Made by a program: the position numbers and the translations under genes
NCBI RefSeq assembly: GCF_022829365.1
Contig: NZ_JAKSYJ010000078.1
Coordinates: 87,149 to 151,148, forward strand
DNA length: 64,000 nucleotides
Source: Methylobacterium sp. J-077
GTDB lineage: Bacteria; Pseudomonadota; Alphaproteobacteria; Rhizobiales; Beijerinckiaceae
Direction of reading: 5' to 3'
Shown here: piece by piece, positions 37,280 to 47,112 of the stretch
How positions within the stretch are numbered: the stretch's first letter is position 1
Layout: every line of letters starts with the position of its first letter
The notes under the pieces: model-generated
Database searches by the model: none
The model's input: the letters and a program-made list of their open reading frames with translations, nothing else
Told to the model about the DNA's origin: nothing

Positions 37280-39031
37280 CTATCGCATCTCGTCCGGCGC
37301 GGTCACACCGAGAACCGCGAGGCCGGCCGCGAGGGTACTCCGGAGAGCCTCGACGAGCGCCAGCCGCGCCCAGGTCGACTTTCGATCGGTTGCATTAACA
37401 AACCGTAATTGCGGCAAGTCTTTGCCCTTGTTCCATAAAGTATGAAGCGCAGCGGCCATTTCATAGAGATGGAACGCGATTCTGTGCGGCTCGTGCGCGA
37501 GCGCCGCCGATTCCAGGACCCGCGGGTACTGGGCGATCAGCCGCATCACCTCGATCTCACCCGGATCGCTGAGAACACCGAACTCCGCCTCGCGCAGCAA
37601 CGCTGGGGCGGACAGGTCCGCCCCCGGGAACGCCTCGCGCGCCTGCCGCTGCACCGAGCGGACCCGGGCATGGGCGTATTGCACGTAGAAGACCGGGTTG
37701 TCCTTCGACTGCTCGACCACCTTGGCCAGGTCGAAATCGAGGGTCGCGTCGTTCTTCCGGTAGAGCATCATGAACCGGATCGCGTCGCGGCCGACCTCGT
37801 CGATCACGTCGCGCAGGGTGACGAACTCGCCGGCCCGCTTCGACATCTTCACGGGCTCGCCCGCGCGCAACAGCCGCACCAGCTGGCAGAGCTTGACGTC
37901 CAGCGTCGCCTTGCCGTCGCTGACCGCCTTAACGGCTGCCTGCATCCGCTTGACGTAGCCGCCATGGTCGGCGCCGAGCACGTCGATCAGCTCGGTGGCG
38001 CCCGCGAGGTACTTCGCCCGGTGATAGGCGATGTCGGAGGCGAAGTAGGTGTAGGAGCCGTCCGACTTGAGCAGCGGCCGGTCGGTGTCGTCCCCGAATT
38101 CCTGGGTGCGGAACAGCGTCTGCTCGCGATCCTCCCAATCCTCGGGCAGCTGGCCCTTGGGCGGCGGCAGGCGGCCCTCGTAGACGAGACCTCTCTCGCG
38201 CAACTCCTGAAGCAGCGCCTTCACGGCCCCGCTCTGCTGGAGCGTCCGCTCGGAGAAGAACACGTCGTGCCTGATGCCGATCGCCTCCAGATCGGCGCGG
38301 ATCATGTCCATCATCATGCCGAGCGCGACTTCGCGGACCACCGGCAGCCACGCGGCCTCCGCTTGGTCGAGGAGCGCGCGGCCATGCGTCTCGGCGAGCT
38401 TGGCGCCGACGGGCTTGAGGTAGTCGCCGGGATAGAGCCCCTCGGCGATGGCGAAGGGTTCGCCCAGTGCCTCTCGGTAGCGCTGGTAGGCCGAGCGGGC
38501 CAGCACATCGACCTGGGCACCCGCATCGTTGATGTAATATTCGCGCGTCACCTGCCGCCCGGCCGCGACCAGGAGATTGCACAGGGCATCGCCGAACACC
38601 GCGCCGCGGCCATGGCCGACATGCATCGGCCCGGTGGGATTGGCGGAGACGTACTCGACGTTGATCGGGCCGCCCTGCAGCTGCGCGCGGCCGAACCGCT
38701 CGGGATCCGCGAGCGCGCTGCGGATCACGTCGTGGAAGATCCCGGGCGCCAGGCGCAGGTTGATGAAGCCTGGGCCGGCGACGCTCGCCTCCAAGATCCG
38801 CGGATCGGCGCGCAGCTCCGCGGCCAGCGCCTCGCCGAGTGCCTTCGGGTTGGTCTTCGCTTCCTTCGCCAGGACTAGGGCGGCGTTGGTGGCGAGATCC
38901 CCGTGAGAAGAGTCGCGCGGCGGCTCGACGACGACGCGGCCGAGGTCGAGGCCCTCCGGCAGCTGGCCGGCGCGGGTCAGCGCCTCCACGGCCTCGCGCA
39001 CGCGCGCCTCGAACAGGGCGAAGATGTTCAT
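37280..39031 (-). CDS. argS: Arginyl-tRNA synthetase
   Basis: A 583-residue class I synthetase. It has the N-terminal additional domain from [15 protein letters not shown], the HIGH-type [12 protein letters not shown], the canonical Arg-binding segment [11 protein letters not shown], and a KMSKR loop in [15 protein letters not shown]. The C-terminal anticodon-binding DALR domain ends at [14 protein letters not shown] 39031 is the family start; the upstream frame to 39439 is spurious. 49 nt separate it from the SPOR gene. Confidence 0.97.
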   Translation of the reverse strand: MNIFALFEARVREAVEALTRAGQLPEGLDLGRVVVEPPRDSSHGDLATNAALVLAKEAKTNPKALGEALAAELRADPRILEASVAGPGFINLRLAPGIFHDVIRSALADPERFGRAQLQGGPINVEYVSANPTGPMHVGHGRGAVFGDALCNLLVAAGRQVTREYYINDAGAQVDVLARSAYQRYREALGEPFAIAEGLYPGDYLKPVGAKLAETHGRALLDQAEAAWLPVVREVALGMMMDMIRADLEAIGIRHDVFFSERTLQQSGAVKALLQELRERGLVYEGRLPPPKGQLPEDWEDREQTLFRTQEFGDDTDRPLLKSDGSYTYFASDIAYHRAKYLAGATELIDVLGADHGGYVKRMQAAVKAVSDGKATLDVKLCQLVRLLRAGEPVKMSKRAGEFVTLRDVIDEVGRDAIRFMMLYRKNDATLDFDLAKVVEQSKDNPVFYVQYAHARVRSVQRQAREAFPGADLSAPALLREAEFGVLSDPGEIEVMRLIAQYPRVLESAALAHEPHRIAFHLYEMAAALHTLWNKGKDLPQLRFVNATDRKSTWARLALVEALRSTLAAGLAVLGVTAPDEMR

Positions 39032-39322
39032 CGGTCTCGGTCTCGCTCGCGCGGGGGATGCTGCCGCCCGGCCGTCTCGGCCGGCGCCCGCACGAAGCCG
39101 TCTAGCAAGGGGGCGGGAGGGTGTCACGGCGGCTGCATGTCCGGGTCGGCCTGCGCCGCAAGCCGGCGTTAACCGCGCTATCGAAACGCATCGGCATTCG
39201 GTCGAACGCGCACAGTTTATCCCCACGCGATGACTACCGAAGCACCCGGGAGCATCTTGTCTTGGCCGGCGTGAATCTATGTGATCGATCCGATCGCAAA
39301 ATTCTCGATCTCGGAGATCTTC

Positions 39323-39742
39323 ATGAAGACCTTGATGATGGCGGGCGCGGCGCTCTGCGCGGTGGTCCTGGCGGTGCCCAGCGCCGAGGCCCGCGGCTTC
39401 CGGGGCGCCGGCTTCCATGGCGGTTACGGCGGCTATCACGGCGGCTTCGCCGGGCGCGGCGGTTACGGCCGCGGCTACGGCTATGGTCGCGGCTACGGAT
39501 ACCGCGGCGGCTATGGCCGCGGCCTCGGCTACGGTCTGGCGGGCGCCGGAATCGGCCTAGGTCTCGGGCTCGCGGCCGGCAGCCTCTATGGCGGCTATGG
39601 CTATGGCGGGGGCGGTTACGGCTATGGCTACCCGGCGGCCTATGGCGGCTACGATTACGCCTACCCGGCCGCCTACGGCGGCGGGTACGGCGGTTACGGA
39701 TCCGGCTGCTACGGCAGCTTCACCTGCGGCTGCGGCTGCTGA
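39323..39742 (+). CDS. Secreted Gly/Tyr-rich protein
   Basis: A 139-residue protein with a clear signal peptide (MKTLMMAG..., cleavage after AEA near residue 24). The mature part is mostly Gly, Tyr, Arg and Ala in irregular GGY/GYG repeats, with a Gly/Leu hydrophobic stretch in the middle ([14 protein letters not shown]) and an unusual terminal [15 protein letters not shown] lies 7-8 nt before the ATG. Such proteins are common and uncharacterised in Methylobacterium; a surface or periplasmic structural role is possible. It is the only plus-strand gene between argS and dgt. Confidence 0.8.
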   Translation: MKTLMMAGAALCAVVLAVPSAEARGFRGAGFHGGYGGYHGGFAGRGGYGRGYGYGRGYGYRGGYGRGLGYGLAGAGIGLGLGLAAGSLYGGYGYGGGGYGYGYPAAYGGYDYAYPAAYGGGYGGYGSGCYGSFTCGCGC

Positions 39743-39766
39743 TCGCCCAAACCCCCTCGCCGGAGC

Positions 39767-41014
39767 TCACGGTTCGGTGAGGGGCAGGCCCCGGCTCGGC
39801 AATTCCCAGTACAGGTCGGGCGTCGTCGCGTAGAGCTTGCGGTGGGCCAACACCGCGTAGGTGTCGGTCATGCCGGCGATGTAGTCGGCGACCCGCCGGG
39901 CGATGCGGCCCTCGGAGGCGTCCGCCAGTCCGGAGCTCCATTCGTCCGGCATCCGCGACGGCGCAGCCGTGAAGGCCGAGAAGAGGTCGTTGACGATCGC
40001 GTCGGCTTTCTTGCGCACGGCCACCACGCCCGGGTGCCGGTACATCCGCGCCCACAGGAATCGCATGATCTCGGCATCGGCCGCCACGATGGCCGGCGAG
40101 AACGCGATGACCGGCTCGGCCGCGTGGCGGATGTCCTCCACGCTGCGTGGATCGAGCGCAGCGATCCGGCGGCCGCCCTCGCGGATCACGTCCTCCACGA
40201 AGCGCGTGATCACCCGCCGGGCGAGTTCGTGGATCACCCGGGACGGTTCGAGGCCCGGATGCAGCCGGTCGATCTCGTCGAGCAGATCGGCCAGGAACGG
40301 CACGGCGCGCAGGTGCGGAATCTCGAACAGGCCGGCGCGCAGGCCGTCGTCGAGATCGTGCGCCGCGTAGGCGATGTCGTCGGCGAGCGACGCCGCCTGT
40401 GCCTCCGGGCCGGCCTGGCTCCACAGGTCGAGCGGGTTCAGGGCATCGTATTCGAGGATCGCGGCCGGGATGCCGCGCTCGGCGTAGCGCGCGGTCGGCT
40501 GCCCGTCCCGGTCGAGCAGCGGCCCGTTGTGCTTGACCAGCCCCTCCAGGGTCTCCCAGGCGAGGTTGAGGCCGTCGAACCCGGCGTAGCGTCGCTCGAG
40601 CCGGGTGACGATCCGCAGGGCCTGGGCGTTGTGGTCGAACCCGCCATGGGCCGCCATGCAGGCGTCGAGCGCGTCCTCACCGGTATGGCCGAAGCAGGTG
40701 TGGCCGAGGTCGTGGCTCAGCGCCAAGGCCTCGGCCAGATCCTCGTCGAGCCCCAGAGCGCGGGCCAGCGCCCGGGCGATCTGGCTGACCTCCAGGGTAT
40801 GGGTCAGGCGGGTGCGGTAATGGTCGCCCTCGTGATGCACGAAGACCTGGGTCTTGTGCTTCAGGCGCCGGAACGCCGTCGAATGGATGATCCGGTCCCG
40901 GTCGCGCTGGAAATCGCTGCGGGTCGGCGAGGATGCTTCGGCGATCAGCCGTCCGCGCGTCCGCGACGGATCCGTGGCGTAGGCCGCCCGCCAGCGCTCA
41001 CCGTTCGGACGCAC
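39767..41014 (-). CDS. dgt: dGTP triphosphohydrolase (Dgt family, HD domain)
   Basis: A 415-residue HD enzyme that hydrolyses dNTPs to nucleosides and triphosphate. Visible are [28 protein letters not shown] (metal His), [15 protein letters not shown] (HD pair) and [18 protein letters not shown] start at 41014; a short unrelated frame overlaps upstream. It is divergent from erpA, as in other alphaproteobacteria. Confidence 0.93.
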   Translation of the reverse strand: MRPNGERWRAAYATDPSRTRGRLIAEASSPTRSDFQRDRDRIIHSTAFRRLKHKTQVFVHHEGDHYRTRLTHTLEVSQIARALARALGLDEDLAEALALSHDLGHTCFGHTGEDALDACMAAHGGFDHNAQALRIVTRLERRYAGFDGLNLAWETLEGLVKHNGPLLDRDGQPTARYAERGIPAAILEYDALNPLDLWSQAGPEAQAASLADDIAYAAHDLDDGLRAGLFEIPHLRAVPFLADLLDEIDRLHPGLEPSRVIHELARRVITRFVEDVIREGGRRIAALDPRSVEDIRHAAEPVIAFSPAIVAADAEIMRFLWARMYRHPGVVAVRKKADAIVNDLFSAFTAAPSRMPDEWSSGLADASEGRIARRVADYIAGMTDTYAVLAHRKLYATTPDLYWELPSRGLPLTEP

Positions 41015-41168
41015 GGCGTCCGCTCTCGATCTCGCGCAGCCTATTCATGACCCCTCCCCGCCCGGCGCGTTGCGGCGCGGGCCTCGAACCCATATCTTGT
41101 GGGCCTAGGCGTGCTCGGCAACGGCCGGGTGACGCCATCCACCGGACACTTGCGTGGCCAAAGCACAG

Positions 41169-41495
41169 ATGGCTGAGATCACCCTGACCCCCCGCGCCGC
41201 CAAGCGCATCAACGAGATCATGGGCGCGGAGCCTCCGGGCGCGTCGTTGCGCATCAGCGTCAACGGCGGCGGCTGCTCCGGTTTCTCCTACGCCTTCGAC
41301 ATCGCCCGGTCCCGGGAAGCGCAGGACGTGGCGATCGAGCGCGACGGCGCCACCGTGATCGTCGATCCGGTTTCGCTGGAATACATGTCTGGCTCGACCA
41401 TCGATTTCGTGAACGACCTGATCGGCCAGTCCTTCAAGATCGAGAACCCATTGGCGACCGCCTCCTGCGGCTGCGGCACCTCGTTCTCGCTCTGA
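41169..41495 (+). CDS. erpA: Iron-sulfur cluster insertion protein ErpA/IscA family
   Basis: A 108-residue A-type carrier that delivers Fe-S clusters to apoproteins. The three cluster cysteines are present: one in NGGGCSGFSY and two in the C-terminal CGCGTSF. The ATG at 41169 starts the usual MAEITLTPRAA; a GTG 15 nt earlier is in frame and has a slightly better ribosome site, so the first five residues are uncertain. Divergent from dgt. Confidence 0.93.
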   Translation: MAEITLTPRAAKRINEIMGAEPPGASLRISVNGGGCSGFSYAFDIARSREAQDVAIERDGATVIVDPVSLEYMSGSTIDFVNDLIGQSFKIENPLATASCGCGTSFSL

Positions 41496-41647
41496 TCGGC
41501 CGCGACGGCTTCCTCGTGTCGGAGCCGTTGCGCGTCTACGACACAGGAGCCGGCTCACAGCCTGCGCGCCCGGTGTGCGATTGCCTCGACCGGTAAAACG
41601 CGCCACCCATGCGGAGACCCCGCCTGAGCCGTGATCCGGACGAACCC

Positions 41648-43573
41648 ATGATCCATCCGAAGGCCCGATCCCGCCTCCGGTCGGCTTTGGCCGCGACCTG
41701 CGCCCTCGCCTGCCTCGCCGGCATGGGGCTGCCCGCCCCGCTGGCGGCCCAGGAAGGCGCCGCCGCGGTCCAGGACGTCACTGTCACGGATGTCGTGCTG
41801 CCGCTGGGCGGCACGCTGCTCCGGGCGCCGAAGCTGACGGCCAGCGGCACGCGCCTGTCCAAGGACGAACTGGCGGCGATCCTGAAATCGGATTCTTCCG
41901 AGACCTGGGAGACGCGGCTGGCGCGGCTCGACGCCGGCAGCCTGACCATCCCGGTCCTGACCTCCGAGCATGCCGGCCCGGGCGACGACCGGCAGACCGT
42001 GACCTATCGCGACGTGGTCGCCCGGGACGTGAAATCCGGCCGCGTCCGGGAGCTCACCGCCGCGGGTGCGACAGTGAGCGCGGTGGCCGGTCCGAATCGC
42101 GGCAACGGTACCTACGACGAGGTCCGGGCGACCGATCTCGACCTCGCGGCGCTGAGCCGCCTCTACACGGTGCCGGGCGACGGCAAGGGGCCGGTGCAAA
42201 AGGTCTACGGCACGATCCAGGTGGCGGACGTGACCTACTCGGATGCGCGCGGCACGACCGTGAAGATCGCGCGCCTGAACGGCCGCGACCTCGGCGGGCG
42301 GCAGGTGCCGGATGGCTGGAACGGCGCCTTCGCGATCGTGGCCGCGGGCTTCCAGCCCCCGCACGACCGGCGGACCTTCGCGGCCTCGGCCGCCGACTTG
42401 ATCGAGGCGACCGCTCTGGGCAGCCTGGACATGCAGGGTCTGAGCGTCAGCAACACCGATGCGCAGGGGCCGGTCCTGTTCGAGATCGGACGGGCGACCT
42501 ACGGCGCCACCGGTGCCGAATCCGGCACGGTCCTGGAAAACATGACCCTCTCGCGCGGGAGCCTGCGCGCGCATCTCGGGCGCCTCGCGCTCACGAACGT
42601 CTCCCTGGCGCCGACGATCGCGGCCCTGCGCAGTTTCGCCGCCGAGCCCGAGACCCGGCCCGGGTTCAGCGATGCCGAGATGCGCCGCCTGACGCCGGCC
42701 TTGGGCGGCTTGACCCTGGTCGACCTGAGCATCGACCTGCCGGCCGACTCGGAACTTCCGAAACCTCCGCCGCAGGATCCGCGCCCTGCGCCCCGCGCGG
42801 CTGCACCCGGCAAGTCGGTTCCGGCCAAGCCAGCGGATGCCAAGGTGCCGGAGACGAAGTCCGGCGACCCGCTCGCGGTCACGATCGCACCGGCCCCCAC
42901 CCGCAGGGTCGCCCTGCGCGAGGCCGCCTTGTCGTTCGGGCCCCCGCAGGACGGCTTGCCGAGCGCCAGTCGCCTCACCCTTTCCGGTCTGAGCCTGCCG
43001 GCGGATCTCGTGGCCGGCGCGCCCATCGTCGGCGCGCTGCCGGCCTACGGCTACCGCAATCTCGACCTTGATCTCGTGGCCGACGCGGCGCTGGACGAGA
43101 AGGCGCGCGACCTGTCGCTGCGCGAGGTCACGATCTCGGGCCGCGACCTCGGTACGATCCGGATCACCGGCACGCTGGGCGGCTTCGGACCGGAACTGTT
43201 CAACGGCACCCTGCCGGCCACCACGATGCTGATGTTCACAGGAAGCGCCAAGACCCTCGATCTGACGATCGAGAATGCCGGCCTGTTCGAGCGGTTTCTC
43301 GCCGCCCAGTCGAAGGATCTCAGCTTGAAGCCGGAGGAACTGCGCAAGGAATACGTCACGGCCAGCCTGCTCGGCGTGCCGGTGATCCTGGGCAACACCG
43401 CAGCCGCCAAGGGCATCGGCGCGGCGATGGGGCAGTTCGTGATGAAGCCCGGCAAGCTCGTCCTGCACGCCAAGTCCAAGGAGGCCGCCGGCATCGGCTT
43501 CATCGATATCGGCGCGGCCCGCTCGCCGGCGGCCCTGCTCGACCGGCTGGACGTGGACGCCAAGGCCAACTGA
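41648..43573 (+). CDS. Large exported protein, unknown
   Basis: A 641-residue protein with a signal peptide (MIHPKARSRLRSALAATCA..., cleavage near PLAAQ, residue 35). The mature part is beta-rich, with repeated short strands of the VTVTDVVLPL / ATDLDLAAL type, a Pro-rich linker near residues 375-415, and a C-terminal half again beta-rich (LTLSGLSLPADLV, LREVTISGRDLG). No domain is recognised; the layout resembles large periplasmic AsmA-like or DUF945-like proteins, but that is only an impression. An ATG at 41609 is a possible longer start; neither has a strong ribosome site. Confidence 0.6.
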   Translation: MIHPKARSRLRSALAATCALACLAGMGLPAPLAAQEGAAAVQDVTVTDVVLPLGGTLLRAPKLTASGTRLSKDELAAILKSDSSETWETRLARLDAGSLTIPVLTSEHAGPGDDRQTVTYRDVVARDVKSGRVRELTAAGATVSAVAGPNRGNGTYDEVRATDLDLAALSRLYTVPGDGKGPVQKVYGTIQVADVTYSDARGTTVKIARLNGRDLGGRQVPDGWNGAFAIVAAGFQPPHDRRTFAASAADLIEATALGSLDMQGLSVSNTDAQGPVLFEIGRATYGATGAESGTVLENMTLSRGSLRAHLGRLALTNVSLAPTIAALRSFAAEPETRPGFSDAEMRRLTPALGGLTLVDLSIDLPADSELPKPPPQDPRPAPRAAAPGKSVPAKPADAKVPETKSGDPLAVTIAPAPTRRVALREAALSFGPPQDGLPSASRLTLSGLSLPADLVAGAPIVGALPAYGYRNLDLDLVADAALDEKARDLSLREVTISGRDLGTIRITGTLGGFGPELFNGTLPATTMLMFTGSAKTLDLTIENAGLFERFLAAQSKDLSLKPEELRKEYVTASLLGVPVILGNTAAAKGIGAAMGQFVMKPGKLVLHAKSKEAAGIGFIDIGAARSPAALLDRLDVDAKAN

Positions 43574-43613
43574 GCCCTCGGGATCGCCGGCCGCTGCCTG
43601 TCAGGAGCACCCG

Positions 43614-44348
43614 CTACTCCGCGATGATCCCGGGATGCCGCACCGCCAGCGCCGCCCGGGTCGCCTCGCCCCAGGCGCGGTCGCGCTGCCCGCGCGGTCG
43701 GTCGAGGGGCACGTCCGCCATGAGCGTCGCCGGCCGCTTCGAGACCAGCAGCAACCGATCCGCGATGCCGATCGCCTCGGCGACGTTGTGGGTCACCATC
43801 AGGACGCTCATGCCGGCGGAGTCCACCGTGTCGACCACCAATCCGCGCAGCTCCGCGGCGGCGGCATCGTCCAGCGACACGAACGGCTCGTCGAGCACCA
43901 GCACGCGGGGATCATCGGCGAGCGCGCGGGCGAGGGCCACCCGCCGCTGCATGCCGAGCGACAGCGCCTTCGGGTAGCTGCCGCGCCAGGGCGTCAGGCC
44001 GAGCTTGGCAAATAGCCCGTCGAGGTTCCGGCCGCGCCGTGCCCGCGGCAGACCGAGCCGGACATTGTGCTCGACGCTGCGCCAGGGCAGCAGCCGCGGC
44101 TCCTGAAATACCAAGCCGGTCTGCCCGGCGCCGGAGACCCGGCCCTCGAAATCGGTGTCGAGGCCGAGCAGGATGCGTAACGTGGTGGTCTTTCCAGCGC
44201 CGGATGGCCCGATCAGGCAGACGATCTCGCCGGCTTCGACGCCGAAGGCGAGATCGCGGACCGCCTCCACGGGCTCGGCGCCCTTGGAGCGGTAGACCTT
44301 CGCGGCGATCGCGACCTGGAGGACGGGTTCAGCGCCAGCGGCGGACAT
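43614..44348 (-). CDS. ABC transporter ATPase (NitT/TauT/SsuB type)
   Basis: A 244-residue ATPase: Walker A GPSGAGKTT (47-55), Q-loop VFQEPRLLPW, signature LSLGMQRRVALARAL (LSLGM for LSGGQ, as in many SsuB proteins), Walker B VLVLDEPF and H-loop VTHN. It powers the permease whose gene overlaps it by 20 nt upstream. The set is typical for uptake of small anions, sulfonates, thiamine precursors or similar; the cargo is unknown. Confidence 0.9.
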   Translation of the reverse strand: MSAAGAEPVLQVAIAAKVYRSKGAEPVEAVRDLAFGVEAGEIVCLIGPSGAGKTTTLRILLGLDTDFEGRVSGAGQTGLVFQEPRLLPWRSVEHNVRLGLPRARRGRNLDGLFAKLGLTPWRGSYPKALSLGMQRRVALARALADDPRVLVLDEPFVSLDDAAAAELRGLVVDTVDSAGMSVLMVTHNVAEAIGIADRLLLVSKRPATLMADVPLDRPRGQRDRAWGEATRAALAVRHPGIIAE

Positions 44349-45066
44349 GGGCTTCGAGCCGCTGCAGGAGGAGGACGTCGATGCCGATCATCACGGCCAT
44401 GAAGACGAGGCTGTAGCCGATGATCGCGGCGACATCGGTGCTCTGCACGAAGTAGTAGTTGATCGCGAAGCCGACCCCGTCGGGTCGTCCGAGCAACTCG
44501 ACCACCAACACGATCTTCCAGGCGAGCGACAGGCCGGAGCGGGCCGCCGTGACCACGTAGGGCTGGAGCTGCGGCACCAGCACGTCGAGCGCCCAGGTAC
44601 GCCGGTCGAACCGGTAGGCCTGGGCCATCTCGTCGAGGCCGGGATCGAGGTTGCGCGCGCCCTCGCGGACGATCACCGCGACGTTCGGCAGCTTGTTGAG
44701 CACCACCGCCAGGATCGCGGCGGTCTCGGTCAGCCCGACCCAGACATAGGCCAGCACGGTGATCACCAGGGCCGGCGTGTTGAGCAGGACGAGGAGCGGC
44801 GTGTCGAGGGTCAGGTCGGCGGCCTTCGAGCGCCCGAGGGCGACGCCCAGCAAGATGCCCAGCACCATCGCCACGGCGAAGGAGATCGCCACCCGGAGCA
44901 GCGTGATCCCGACATTGTGGACGAGGTCGCCGCGCTCCGCCTCCTGGATGATGAAGCGCAAGACCGCCATCGGGGCGGGCAACAGGCGCGACCCAGCCTC
45001 CAGCGCGGCGAATTGCCAGGCGGCGACGAGCACGGCGAGGGACGCGATACGGGTCAGTGCGCCCAT
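44329..45066 (-). CDS. ABC transporter permease (NitT/TauT type)
   Basis: A 245-residue binding-protein-dependent permease with about six helices. The EAA-type loop is REGARNLDPGLDEMAQAYRFDR, and WKIVLVVELLGRPDGVGF is typical of the SsuC/TauC group. I use ATG 45066; a GTG at 45090 adds eight residues. The 3' end overlaps the ATPase start by 20 nt. It lies about 50 nt downstream of the binding-protein gene. Confidence 0.88.
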   Translation of the reverse strand: MGALTRIASLAVLVAAWQFAALEAGSRLLPAPMAVLRFIIQEAERGDLVHNVGITLLRVAISFAVAMVLGILLGVALGRSKAADLTLDTPLLVLLNTPALVITVLAYVWVGLTETAAILAVVLNKLPNVAVIVREGARNLDPGLDEMAQAYRFDRRTWALDVLVPQLQPYVVTAARSGLSLAWKIVLVVELLGRPDGVGFAINYYFVQSTDVAAIIGYSLVFMAVMIGIDVLLLQRLEAHVRRWR

Positions 45067-45117
45067 GCGAGTCCGGTCATCCGAAGCCACGATGCTACGG
45101 GCAGCCTACGAGGCCGC

Positions 45118-46101
45118 TCAACCATTGCGGCCGCTGTCGTAATAGAGGTCCGGCGGCAGCCCGGCGCCCTTGCCGACGAGGCGGGCGCCGCCGAGGCGGG
45201 ACATGACCGCGTAGAGCTGCTCGGCATCGGCGCGCTCCGCCGCCACCGGGCGACGCGGGATGCCGGCCAAGAAATCGCGCTTGAGCGCCTCGAAGGTCGC
45301 GTCGTTCTCGGCCGCCATCAGCGGGCGCACGACGTCCCAGGTGCTGGGATCGGCGGCCAGCATTTCCTTGGCGGCGCGGGACGCCCGCGCGAAACCGGCC
45401 ACCGCCTCTGGCTTCTCCTTCACGGTCACGTCCTGGAACAGGTAGCCGATCAGGGAGACGTCGCCGGCTACGCCCAGCGCATGCATGATGTCCTCGGCGC
45501 CGACCAGCCGGCGAAAGCCCTTGGCCTCGAGCCGCGCGCAATAGGTCCAGTAGGTCAGCGCCGCGTCGAGGGCGCCCTGCTCCAGCTTCAGGGTGATCAG
45601 CGGCGGCGCGCCGTAGGCGATCTCGGCGGCATGCTCCATGTCGATCCCGGCGGCATCCTTGGCCTGAGCCTTCAGCAGCAGCCAGTTCTTGTCGAGCGGG
45701 CCGCCGGCGACGCCGAACCGCTTGCCGTCGAGGTCCTTGAGGCTTTTGATCGGGCTGTCGGCCGGCACCATCACGGCGCCCTCCGAGGTCGAGTACGGGA
45801 TGAAGCGCACCGCCTGGCCGTCGTTGCCTAGCCGCGCCGCCCAGAGCAGGTCGCCGATGATCGTGTCGACCTGCCCGCCGATGAAGCCGATCCGCGCCGC
45901 GTCGTTGCCGGCGAGCTTGACCGCGTCGAGCTGGAAGCCGTTGGCGGTATCGAGGCCGCGGGCCTTGATCACCGCCGCTTCCCAGGTCGAGGTGCCGAAC
46001 GGGAGGCTTCCGAGGCGGATCACCGGCACGTCCGCCCGCGCCGCCCGCAGGCCGAGGCCGCCGAGCAGGCCGCCGGCGAGCATTGCGCGCCGTGACAGCA
46101 T
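45118..46101 (-). CDS. ABC transporter substrate-binding protein (NitT/TauT type)
   Basis: A 327-residue periplasmic protein with a Tat-like signal (MLSRRAMLAGGLLGG, cleavage near RAD, about 27). The mature part has the type-2 periplasmic-binding fold: VIRLGSLPFGTSTWE at the start, VDTIIGDLLWAAR, SPIKSLKDLDGKRFGVAG and LTYWTYCARLEAKGF. The ligand pocket is not readable from sequence. AGAAGG lies a few nt before the ATG 46101. First gene of the transporter operon. Confidence 0.87.
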   Translation of the reverse strand: MLSRRAMLAGGLLGGLGLRAARADVPVIRLGSLPFGTSTWEAAVIKARGLDTANGFQLDAVKLAGNDAARIGFIGGQVDTIIGDLLWAARLGNDGQAVRFIPYSTSEGAVMVPADSPIKSLKDLDGKRFGVAGGPLDKNWLLLKAQAKDAAGIDMEHAAEIAYGAPPLITLKLEQGALDAALTYWTYCARLEAKGFRRLVGAEDIMHALGVAGDVSLIGYLFQDVTVKEKPEAVAGFARASRAAKEMLAADPSTWDVVRPLMAAENDATFEALKRDFLAGIPRRPVAAERADAEQLYAVMSRLGGARLVGKGAGLPPDLYYDSGRNG

Positions 46102-46139
46102 CACGCCTTCTCCCATCGTATTGCGCGGTCTTCGGAGAT

Positions 46140-46166
46140 CGCAGACTTGGAGGACCGCAGACTTGG
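46140..46166. promoter_or_regulatory. Direct repeat upstream of ABC operon
   Basis: The 11-mer cgcagacttgg occurs at 46140-46150 and again at 46156-46166, a 16-nt period. It lies between the minus-strand ABC operon (start 46101) and the plus-strand PCD gene (start 46315). It could bind a regulator of either gene; no family assignment is possible. Confidence 0.3.
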
Positions 46167-46314
46167 GCGTGGACTTGTCCTGGCGCCATTGGAAAAAGGT
46201 CATAGGGCCCGCATGGCACGCCGTCCACCGCGGCGAATGTCCCTGCCCGCTTGCGCGCCGCCGGCGGCACGGGCACCGTCGTCCGTCGACGACGGCACGA
46301 GAAGGACGAGACGG

Positions 46315-46692
46315 ATGAGCGAACGGCGCGAGGGTGCTCTGGACGAGGCGGCCGTGGAGGCGCGGCTCAAGGCCGAGCTGCCGGAGTGGCGGCTGGAGGG
46401 CGGCTGGATCCGCCGCACCTACAAGACGGCGGGCTGGAAGGGCACACTCATGGTGATCAACACCGTCGGCCATCTCGCCGAGGCCGCCTGGCACCACCCC
46501 GACATCACCGCCTCCTATGCCTGGGTCGAGGTGCGGCTGATGAACCACGCGGCCAAGGGCATCACCGACAAGGATTTCGCCCTGGCCCGGAAGATCGAGG
46601 AGGTCGTGTCCTGGCAGCCGGCCCTGGAGGGACAGGGGCTCGACGGCACGCCGTCCGATCCGCGCTTCGCCTACATCAAGTACGACAAGTAG
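46315..46692 (+). CDS. Pterin-4a-carbinolamine dehydratase family protein
   Basis: A 125-residue PCD-like protein. Catalytic motif AAWHHPDITASYAWVEVRLMNH near residues 60-80 and the ITDKDFALARKIEE helix are intact. PCDs dehydrate 4a-hydroxytetrahydropterins; many bacteria keep one for phenylalanine hydroxylase or unrelated pterin metabolism. AGGA stands 8 nt before the ATG. It diverges from the ABC transporter, with a repeat between them. A link with H4MPT or folate metabolism is inference. Confidence 0.87.
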   Translation: MSERREGALDEAAVEARLKAELPEWRLEGGWIRRTYKTAGWKGTLMVINTVGHLAEAAWHHPDITASYAWVEVRLMNHAAKGITDKDFALARKIEEVVSWQPALEGQGLDGTPSDPRFAYIKYDK

Positions 46693-46712
46693 CGCAGCCC
46701 GGAGCCGCCGGT

Positions 46713-46934
46713 TCACTGCGGCTCCTTTACCCGGCGGCACTCGGTCTTGAGGTAGGCGGTCTTGCCGATCTCCTCGCGCCGCTCGGTGCGGGCGATGATC
46801 TCCTGCCAGCCGGTGGCGCAGCCGAGCTCGTTGGCGACTCGAATTTTTCGCACCTCCAGCGCTTCGGCATCGGTGCAGGCCTCCTGGGCGAGACCGTTGG
46901 CGCAGACCAGGACGACGGCGATGAAGGCGTTCAT
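46713..46934 (-). CDS. Small exported protein with cysteines
   Basis: A 73-residue protein starting MNAFIAVVLVCANGLAQEAC, a likely signal peptide with cleavage around LAQ, followed by a mature part with three Cys (EACTD, LGCATGW, TECRR), suggesting disulfides. No family recognised. It ends just after the convergent PCD gene. Confidence 0.6.
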   Translation of the reverse strand: MNAFIAVVLVCANGLAQEACTDAEALEVRKIRVANELGCATGWQEIIARTERREEIGKTAYLKTECRRVKEPQ

Positions 46935-47112
46935 GCGGGCGGGATTCCTCGGTTCACGCCCCGCTTACGCGCGGGGACGGCCCGGAGTTTCCGCCCATGG
47001 CGCCACCTGTGCGCCGGGATGATTCACGGTCGGCCCGCCCTGAGGGGGCGGAGGGGAGGGCCGACCGCTCATCGCAGCGTGGGGCCACACTGCGATCGGT
47101 GTGGCTGTTCGC

